Part shown: one piece after another, positions 1-4,354 of the stretch
How positions within the stretch are numbered: position 1 is the first letter of the stretch
Layout: each line of letters begins with the position of its first letter
Source of the DNA: Candidatus Magasanikiibacteriota bacterium
GTDB taxonomy: Bacteria; Patescibacteriota; Patescibacteriia; Magasanikbacterales; GWA2-37-8
Reading direction: 5' to 3'
Assembly: GCA_903858555.1 (NCBI GenBank)
Contig: CAIOJG010000049.1
Span: 1 to 7,451, forward strand
DNA length: 7,451 nucleotides
The notes under the pieces: model-generated
What the model was told of the DNA's origin: nothing
Databases searched by the model: none
Seen by the model: the letters and a program-made list of their open reading frames with translations, nothing else
Made by a program: the position numbers and the translations under genes

Positions 1-1
1 T

Positions 2-1195
2 GGCGCAGTGGCGTATCAGACGGCTTATTTGAAAGCTAATTTTCCTATTCAATATATGACCGCGGTGCTAATTGCCGAAAGTGGTGATATGGATAAGGTG
101 CCGGAAATTATTCATGAGTGCGGGAAAATGGGTATTCAAGTTTTGCCTCCTGACGTGAATGAAAGTCTGAAAAACTTTGCTATGATTGGTTGGGAAAATG
201 GCGGTACGGCTGTGATTCGTTTTGGTTTGAGTGCTGTAAAAAATCTCGGTGAACATATTGCGGAAGTTATTTATCGTGAACGCACCGCTCATGGTAAATT
301 TATTGATCTCGAAGATTTTCTCAAACGTGTGCAAGACAAAGATCTTAATCGTAAATCATTAGATAGCCTTATCAAATGTGGAGCGATGGATAGTTTTGGT
401 TTTGATCGTGGACGTTTGTTGTCCAACTTAGAAAATATTTTATATTACACCAAAAATAATCAAGAGAAAGAAACGTCTTCTCAAAATTCTTTGTTTGCCG
501 GTACCAGTATTGAATTTATTTCCAAACTAAATATCGCACCGGCGCCAAATGCCACGCTTGATGAAAAACTTATTTGGGAAAAACAATTACTTGGTCTTTA
601 TGTCACCGCTCATCCGTTTACTCAATATCAAAATGCGATGAGTGGTTGTCTGACGCCGATAAACGAATTGTATTCCAGTACCAGAAATGATTGGGTGGTA
701 GTGGCCGGAATCATTGACAGTGTCAAAAAGAAAATTACCCGTGGCGGTAAACAAATGAGTTTTGTAACTTTGGAAGACACCACGGATAAATTGGAGCTGT
801 TGGTATTTCCAAAAGTTTATGAAGTCACCAAAGATATTTGGGTCGAAGGTCAGATGGCGGTCGTGGTAGGAAAAACTTCCGAAGAAGAAGGGGACAACAA
901 ATTATTTGTAGAAAAAGCCTACGTTTTAAATAAAGAAACTATGCCTAGTTTGGTGGGGCAGTTAAGTTTTGGCAATAAAAAAAATACTCCAGTAGTAGTA
1001 GAAAGCGGTTTTGATATTGCACTGACATCAGTTCAAGTCAAGGCGAAAGCCGGTGACTTGAAAGCGCTTTTTTCACAATTTACAGGCATTACTCAAGTTT
1101 ACTTAGTGGTAGATGGTAAAAAAATAAAGACCTCATACAAGATTGAAGAAAGTGATGAATTCAAAACCGAATTAAAGAATTTATTAGAAAAATAA
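2..1195 (+). CDS. dnaE: DNA polymerase III alpha subunit, C-terminal part (5' end outside window)
   Basis: DnaE is the replicative DNA polymerase III catalytic subunit. The reading frame is open from base 2, and the window begins inside the typical DnaE stretch A-Y-Q-T-A-Y-L-K-A-N-F-P that follows the palm and fingers. The catalytic aspartates would therefore lie upstream and are not visible. What follows is the C-terminal fingers/helix-hairpin-helix region (R-F-G-L-S-A-V-K-N-L-G, then L-N-R-K-S-L-D-S-L-I-K-C-G-A-M-D) and the linker ending in L-L-G-L-Y-V-T-A-H-P. Next come an OB-fold domain (about window residues 225-310, beginning W-V-V-V-A-G-I-I) and a C-terminal tail. Roughly 397 codons are present, whereas family members are usually 1000-1200 residues. 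The gene ends in TAA, and the palindromic spacer follows at once. It is convergent with rel. An internal GTG at base 8 is not the start. Identification is secure; only the 5' extent is unknown. Confidence 0.95.
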   Translation, partial: GAVAYQTAYLKANFPIQYMTAVLIAESGDMDKVPEIIHECGKMGIQVLPPDVNESLKNFAMIGWENGGTAVIRFGLSAVKNLGEHIAEVIYRERTAHGKFIDLEDFLKRVQDKDLNRKSLDSLIKCGAMDSFGFDRGRLLSNLENILYYTKNNQEKETSSQNSLFAGTSIEFISKLNIAPAPNATLDEKLIWEKQLLGLYVTAHPFTQYQNAMSGCLTPINELYSSTRNDWVVVAGIIDSVKKKITRGGKQMSFVTLEDTTDKLELLVFPKVYEVTKDIWVEGQMAVVVGKTSEEEGDNKLFVEKAYVLNKETMPSLVGQLSFGNKKNTPVVVESGFDIALTSVQVKAKAGDLKALFSQFTGITQVYLVVDGKKIKTSYKIEESDEFKTELKNLLEK

Positions 1196-1354
1196 AAAAC
1201 CACCAGCTATTAAGTTTTTTTAGCGCGCTGCGCTTTTGGTAAATTAACAAATTTTGTTGAACGTAAAATGCATAACTCGCTTCGCTCAAACAAATGCATT
1301 TTACTTCAAAAGCTTCGCGATGCTAAAAAAACTTAATAGCCGGTGCTTTTTATT
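1192..1354. repeat. Large nested palindrome / bidirectional terminator between dnaE and rel
   Basis: The whole dnaE-rel spacer folds on itself. The outer arms, 1201-1224 and 1322-1345, are complementary at 23 of 24 positions and extend outward into A/T-rich flanks at about 1192 and 1354 with a small irregularity. An inner stem pairs 1263-1273 with 1294-1304 perfectly (GTAAAATGCAT). It extends to 1257-1261 and 1305-1309 across one bulged C, leaving a 20-base loop that contains CTCGCTTCGCTC. A small stem sits at 1241-1254, and G/C-rich arms near 1225-1232 and 1311-1321 pair imperfectly. T-runs follow on both strands (1346-1355 on the plus strand, the A-run at 1194-1199 on the minus strand), so it can serve as a terminator for both convergent genes. 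It is much larger than an ordinary terminator and may be a dispersed palindromic element. Confidence 0.85.
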
Positions 1355-1362
1355 TTGAAAAA

Positions 1363-2874
1363 TTATTTACTAGCCTTTTTATCAAACAAATTTTTAATCC
1401 AACTAGCCCTAGAAGTGTTGAGTTGAGTACGAATATGATTTTTAGCCGCGTGAGTTTTTACAAACTTTATCCAATCTGGACTTGGTCCTTTGCGATTTTT
1501 ATCCGTAATGATTTCTACTACGTCACCGCTCTTTAAGAAGGAATCTAAACTGACCATTTGGTCATTTACTTTGGCACCGTTACATTTATTGCCAACCTCG
1601 GTATGAATATGATAAGCAAAATCCACTGGTGTCGCATCTTCCGGTAAATCAATCACGTCACCTTGAGGAGTAAACACAAAGATATGGCTGCGGAAAAAAT
1701 CCACTTTCATTTCTTCCAAATCTTTCATGTTGTTTAAAATTTCTTCCTGCATGTTGGCCAATTCTTTGGCCCAGTTTAGATCCTTTTTGGAACGAGTTTT
1801 GTGTTTTTCGTCATAGCTCCAGTGAGACATGGTAACACCGTATTCGGATTCTTCATGCATTTCTTTGGTGCGAATTTGAAATTCAACAATCTGACCGTCT
1901 TCACAAAAAACAGTAGTATGCAAAGATTGATAACCGTTTGGTTTTGGTTGAGCAATATAATCTTTGATGCGTCCTTTTAATGGAGTATAAAGTTTGTGGA
2001 CAATACCTAGTGCCGCATAGCAATTTCCTACATCTTCCACAATAATTCGCACCGCCACAATATCGTAAATTTTGTCCACCTCCCAATTTTTTCTTTTTAA
2101 TTTTTGGTATAATCTAAAAATTTGTTTTTCACGTCCGTGAATATTATTTTTTATCCCCACCTGGTTCATTTCTAACTTTAATTTTTCGATTACTTTTTTT
2201 AAATAAGCATGTTTGTCGGTAATTACTTGATCGCGAATTTTCACCACGCGTTCATATTCTTTTGGTTCGAGATATTTAAAAGACATGTCTTCGAGCAAGC
2301 CCTTAAATTCACCCATCCCCAGACGGTTGGCAATCGGTGCGTAAATTTCCATGCTTTCCAAAGCGACTCGTTTTTGTTTTTCTGGTGGCAAAGAATCAAG
2401 GGTGCTAAGATTATGAATACGGTCCGCAAATTTTATAATCATTACACGAATATCTTCGGCCATGGCTACGAATAGTTTTCGGAGGTTCTCAATATAGCGC
2501 TCCATGCCACGGTATTTGAGTTTACCGAGTTTGGTGATGCCTTTAATCATGTTGGCGATGTCGGGACCGAAGTTTTTTTCAATATCTTCTAAAGTCACGG
2601 CGGTGTCTTCCGGTACGTCGTGCATGATGCCGGCAATTACAATATTTGGTTCGGCTTGAATTTGAGATAAAATGTGAGCGGTAATCAGTGGGTGGTAGAT
2701 GTACGGTTCACCAGAACGGCGAAATTGTCCCTCGTGGGCTTTGGCCGCAAAATCATAAGCAAGCTGCGCTCTCTCCACGTCGCTCTCCTGGCAGTACTTG
2801 CGCATGCTAACTAAGAGATCATTGATCTCTATTTTTTTTGGAATTTGAATTTCAGAAAAAAGTAAATCTTGCAT
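1363..2874 (-). CDS. rel: Bifunctional (p)ppGpp synthetase/hydrolase, short RelA/SpoT-type (HD-SYN-TGS only)
   Basis: The protein makes (p)ppGpp from ATP and GDP/GTP and hydrolyses it, setting the stringent response. From the ATG at 2874 it has 503 residues. The N-terminal HD hydrolase domain keeps H61 (Y-I-Y-H-P-L), H85-D86 with E89-D90 (H-D-V-P-E-D) and D151 (F-A-D-R-I-H-N-L). The synthetase domain shows G-R-E-K at 247-250, D271, the R-I-K-D motif at 302-305, Y315 in N-G-Y-Q-S-L-H-T and catalytic E331 in E-F-Q-I-R-T. R-x-K-D is the form found in bifunctional enzymes; RelA has E-x-D-D. A TGS domain spans about 396-458. The protein ends some 45 residues later, without the helical, zinc-finger and ACT domains of the usual 700-750-residue enzyme. 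The ATG at 2874 was chosen over the TTG at 2910 because that TTG is itself the promoter -35 box. No Shine-Dalgarno sequence precedes either start. Confidence 0.95.
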   Translation of the reverse strand: MQDLLFSEIQIPKKIEINDLLVSMRKYCQESDVERAQLAYDFAAKAHEGQFRRSGEPYIYHPLITAHILSQIQAEPNIVIAGIMHDVPEDTAVTLEDIEKNFGPDIANMIKGITKLGKLKYRGMERYIENLRKLFVAMAEDIRVMIIKFADRIHNLSTLDSLPPEKQKRVALESMEIYAPIANRLGMGEFKGLLEDMSFKYLEPKEYERVVKIRDQVITDKHAYLKKVIEKLKLEMNQVGIKNNIHGREKQIFRLYQKLKRKNWEVDKIYDIVAVRIIVEDVGNCYAALGIVHKLYTPLKGRIKDYIAQPKPNGYQSLHTTVFCEDGQIVEFQIRTKEMHEESEYGVTMSHWSYDEKHKTRSKKDLNWAKELANMQEEILNNMKDLEEMKVDFFRSHIFVFTPQGDVIDLPEDATPVDFAYHIHTEVGNKCNGAKVNDQMVSLDSFLKSGDVVEIITDKNRKGPSPDWIKFVKTHAAKNHIRTQLNTSRASWIKNLFDKKASK

Positions 2875-2881
2875 ATGTCTA

Positions 2882-2910
2882 ATTATATCTATTCTATACC
2901 AAAATGGCAA
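2882..2910 (-). promoter_or_regulatory. Sigma-70-type promoter of rel, giving a (nearly) leaderless mRNA
   Basis: On the minus strand TTGCCA (2905-2910; consensus TTGACA) is followed after exactly 17 bases by a perfect TATAAT (2882-2887). Counting from the -10 box, transcription would begin at about 2873-2876, which is the ATG at 2872-2874 itself or one or two bases before it. There is no room for a Shine-Dalgarno sequence, and none is seen. The -35 box overlaps the alternative TTG codon of the open frame, which argues that translation does not begin there. Confidence 0.75.
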
Positions 2911-2911
2911 G

Positions 2912-2962
2912 CTAAAATAAAAAATCCCTTTAATATCCGAAATTCAGATACTAGAGGGATTT
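2912..2962 (-). terminator. Rho-independent terminator after the lipoprotein gene
   Basis: Read on the minus strand, AAATCCCT (from 2962-2955) pairs with AGGGATTT (2929-2922). Inside is a second stem (TATCTGAA with TTCGGATA, one mismatch). A T-rich run TTTATTTTA follows over 2921-2912. It lies downstream of the lipoprotein gene and ends just before the rel promoter, so it would insulate rel from read-through. Confidence 0.7.
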
Positions 2963-2998
2963 GGGGACGTTGGCGAGTGAAGCTCGCACGGTGTCCCC
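2963..2998. repeat. G/C-rich stem-loop GGGGAC...GTCCCC
   Basis: A 36-base imperfect palindrome. The outer stem is GGGGAC (2963-2968) with GTCCCC (2993-2998), and the inner stem is GCGAG (2973-2977) with CTCGC (2983-2987) around a five-base loop. Unpaired bases lie between the stems. No T-run follows on either side, so it is not a canonical terminator on its own. It abuts the A/T-rich terminator at 2912-2962 and could be a REP-like element, an mRNA 3'-end stabiliser, or a protein or transposase binding site. Confidence 0.7.
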
Positions 2999-3044
2999 GA
3001 ACCGTTTTATCTATTCAGTCAAATGCGCTCGATGAAAAGAGCGA

Positions 3045-3743
3045 CTATTTGGCCTGACAGTATTCCTCGAGTCCCAACGAAATTACGATGTCCTTCTGGA
3101 TGATGTACGTGGGCCATTTGTTGACCATCTCGATCGGAATTTCGACTGTTGTCAGCGGTACTTCCTTGACAAGTATTTTGTCTAGATAGAAAACCACTGA
3201 GACGGTCATCTGATTCGCGACCTCTTGGAATTTTTCTGGTCCGTCGCCTGATTTGAAATGGATTCCTCGATAAGCTGGGGCAAGGCCGGCGTCGAATGTG
3301 CCACAAATCTTTTCCTTGTCCGTGGTGATCAGGAAAACAACGTCCTTGTATAGCATCGGGTCGTTATCCCAAGCCTCATAATCACCGTTTAGATATATCT
3401 TGCCGTCTGGTGACAGTCCTGGGATTTCCATGGAAATGTTGGTGTAAACACCGACATCCGGAGATTTCTTCAGCGCGACTTTTACACCCCAGTCTTTGGT
3501 ATGTTGGCAGACACCGTTGGTGCAGGTGTCGGTCGTGATCAAAATGCCGTCATCACAGTCGGTGCTGGTTGCGCAATTGGCAACAGTGACGACGTCGTCG
3601 TTGTTTTGGTCTGTTGATACGTCCCAACTGATTGCCAAATCAGTTTGAGTGTCCGCAGACGCAAAGCTGCGGGTGTTCATGGCAACGGTATCTCCGCAAC
3701 CGACGACAGGCAAAACAATAGCGACCAAAAATAATTTACGCAT
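3045..3743 (-). CDS. Predicted secreted lipoprotein of unknown function
   Basis: I do not recognise a family. The 232-residue product begins with a short type II signal peptide: M-R-K, a hydrophobic stretch, then lipobox V-V-G-C with the lipidated cysteine at position 16. It should be membrane-anchored outside the cytoplasm. Residues 28-55 are Asp/Thr/Ser-rich and linker-like. Residues 57-79 hold four cysteines spaced C-x5-C-x10-C-x4-C with acidic residues between (T-D-C-D-D-G then T-D-T-C-T-N-G-V-C). This resembles the small Cys/Asp-rich repeats of secreted proteins in myxobacteria and other environmental bacteria. The remainder (about 85-232) looks like a beta-rich globular domain with two more cysteines, C147 and C229. 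The ATG is well supported by GGAG eight bases upstream and by a promoter near 3853-3880. Two hand-counted 60-base lines gave 47 and 53% G+C, against 32-43% in lines of dnaE, rel and rnj, which suggests transfer. Confidence 0.85.
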   Translation of the reverse strand: MRKLFLVAIVLPVVGCGDTVAMNTRSFASADTQTDLAISWDVSTDQNNDDVVTVANCATSTDCDDGILITTDTCTNGVCQHTKDWGVKVALKKSPDVGVYTNISMEIPGLSPDGKIYLNGDYEAWDNDPMLYKDVVFLITTDKEKICGTFDAGLAPAYRGIHFKSGDGPEKFQEVANQMTVSVVFYLDKILVKEVPLTTVEIPIEMVNKWPTYIIQKDIVISLGLEEYCQAK

Positions 3744-3751
3744 GGTGTGTA

Positions 3752-3755
3752 CTCC
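3752..3755 (-). promoter_or_regulatory. Shine-Dalgarno site of the lipoprotein gene
   Basis: GGAG lies on the minus strand eight bases before the ATG at 3743. It is the only clear Shine-Dalgarno motif before a gene start seen in the window; rel and rnj lack one. It therefore fixes this start and sets the gene apart from its neighbours. Confidence 0.65.
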
Positions 3756-3783
3756 AGGTAGATGATTGGGAAAGAACTACTGA

Positions 3784-3807
3784 GAAAACCATCACCCGAT
3801 GATTTTC
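3784..3807 (-). promoter_or_regulatory. Hairpin in the 5' leader of the lipoprotein mRNA
   Basis: Bases 3784-3793 pair with 3798-3807 over ten positions (one wobble in the RNA) around a four-base loop, GGGU in the minus-strand RNA. A weaker stem lies just upstream in the transcript (3817-3834, eight positions, one mismatch). Both fall in the roughly 100-base leader between the predicted transcription start and the ATG. The function is not evident. No T-run follows in the minus-strand direction, so this is not a classical attenuator. Confidence 0.5.
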
Positions 3808-3852
3808 TTTCTTCAATATCCGAAAAAGTCGGGTATTAAAGAATAACGAGCA

Positions 3853-3880
3853 ATTATAGCATAAATTGATGATTTGTCAA
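3853..3880 (-). promoter_or_regulatory. Consensus promoter of the lipoprotein gene
   Basis: On the minus strand a perfect TTGACA (3875-3880) is followed after 16 bases by a perfect TATAAT (3853-3858). TG one base upstream of the -10 box makes it an extended -10. Transcription should begin near 3846, giving a leader of about 100 bases before the ATG at 3743. Confidence 0.8.
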
Positions 3881-3887
3881 TGTAGGA

Positions 3888-3916
3888 TTGACAAAATGGC
3901 TAAAAACTGCTATAAT
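3888..3916 (+). promoter_or_regulatory. Consensus promoter of rnpB
   Basis: A perfect TTGACA (3888-3893) is followed after a 17-base spacer by a perfect TATAAT (3911-3916). Seven bases downstream of the -10 box is G3923, exactly the first base of the P1 helix of RNase P RNA. Promoter and RNA boundary thus support each other. The -35 box is separated from the divergent lipoprotein -35 box by only seven bases. Confidence 0.9.
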
Positions 3917-3922
3917 CACGGC

Positions 3923-4311
3923 GTTTACAGTGGATGATCGCTCCGACCTAGTCGGTGAGGAAAGTCCGAACACCCTCCCTGCGCAAGCAAGGAAAAAAGG
4001 CAGTGGGTAACCCCCACCGGTTTGGTGGCAACATCAGACAAGGGAAAGCGGCACAGAGACAATACTATCCGGGTTTATTTCTGGAGAAAGGTGAAAAGCG
4101 TATGGAAGTTTTGGTTCTAGATCAAAGCTACTATACTCCGGTCGTTGTGAAACGATCTGGTGCCAAGCCCTGCCGGGCGCAAGAGCAGAGTGTCGATTCG
4201 TCGGCATAAAAAGTTCGCTCGCTAGATTTTGATAGTAATATCAAAACAAGACAAATGATCGTCGCTTTGGTCGCAAGATTAAAGTACAGAATTCGGCTTA
4301 TAGCTGTAAAC
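3923..4311 (+). ncRNA. rnpB: RNase P RNA (catalytic RNA, bacterial type A-like)
   Basis: This ribozyme removes the 5' leader of precursor tRNAs, working with the RnpA protein. The ends are set by an exact eight-pair P1 helix, GUUUACAG (3923-3930) with CUGUAAAC (4304-4311). Conserved regions are present in order: GAGGAAAGUCCG at 3957-3968, CACAGAGACAAUAC at 4051-4064, the G-C-A-A-G-A-G segment around 4179-4185, and ACAGAAUUCGGCUUAU at 4286-4301. Two stems capped by GNRA tetraloops fit P14 (4142-4155, loop GUGA) and P18 (4227-4246, loop GUAA), which in type A RNAs dock into P8. The length of 389 bases is normal. The P15-loop segment (about 4156-4176) does not show the usual GGUAAACYCC, so the GGU that pairs with the tRNA CCA end may be absent. 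A consensus promoter precedes it and a terminator follows. Confidence 0.95.
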
Positions 4312-4349
4312 AAAAAAACCGAGGTCGTAAGACTTCGGTTTTTTATTTT
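4312..4349. terminator. Bidirectional rho-independent terminator between rnpB and rnj
   Basis: AAACCGAGGTC (4316-4326) pairs with GACTTCGGTTT (4331-4341), one wobble in the RNA, around a GTAA loop. The plus strand continues into TTTATTTT for rnpB. On the minus strand the A-run at 4312-4318 becomes a seven-T run for rnj, whose TAA lies a few bases upstream. The arrangement suits the two convergent genes. Confidence 0.9.
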
Positions 4350-4354
4350 GATTT

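Noticed and set aside
2875..2910. Upstream TTG start adding 12 residues to Rel
   Set aside because: The TTG lies within the TTGCCA -35 box and the added codons span the -10 box, so they would not be in the transcript. The ATG at 2874 fits family alignments better.
2869..3057. 62-codon plus-strand open frame
   Set aside because: It runs through the rel promoter, the terminator and the G/C hairpin. The composition is not protein-like and structured signals explain the region.
3019..3306. 95-codon minus-strand open frame overlapping the lipoprotein gene
   Set aside because: It is a different frame of the lipoprotein gene, with Arg/Pro/Ser-rich out-of-frame composition and no start signal. The lipoprotein frame has lipobox, Shine-Dalgarno and promoter.
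3784..3812. Plus-strand terminator (hairpin followed by TTTCTTTCTT)
   Set aside because: No plus-strand gene ends upstream, and the region is the leader of a minus-strand gene. The T-run is interrupted by C. Kept only as a leader hairpin.
3955..4209. 84-codon open frame on the plus strand
   Set aside because: It lies entirely within the RNase P RNA, whose conserved regions and P1 helix explain the sequence. It has no Shine-Dalgarno sequence or protein-like features.
4131..4313. 60-codon minus-strand open frame
   Set aside because: It is antisense to the 3' half of rnpB, with no promoter or recognisable protein.
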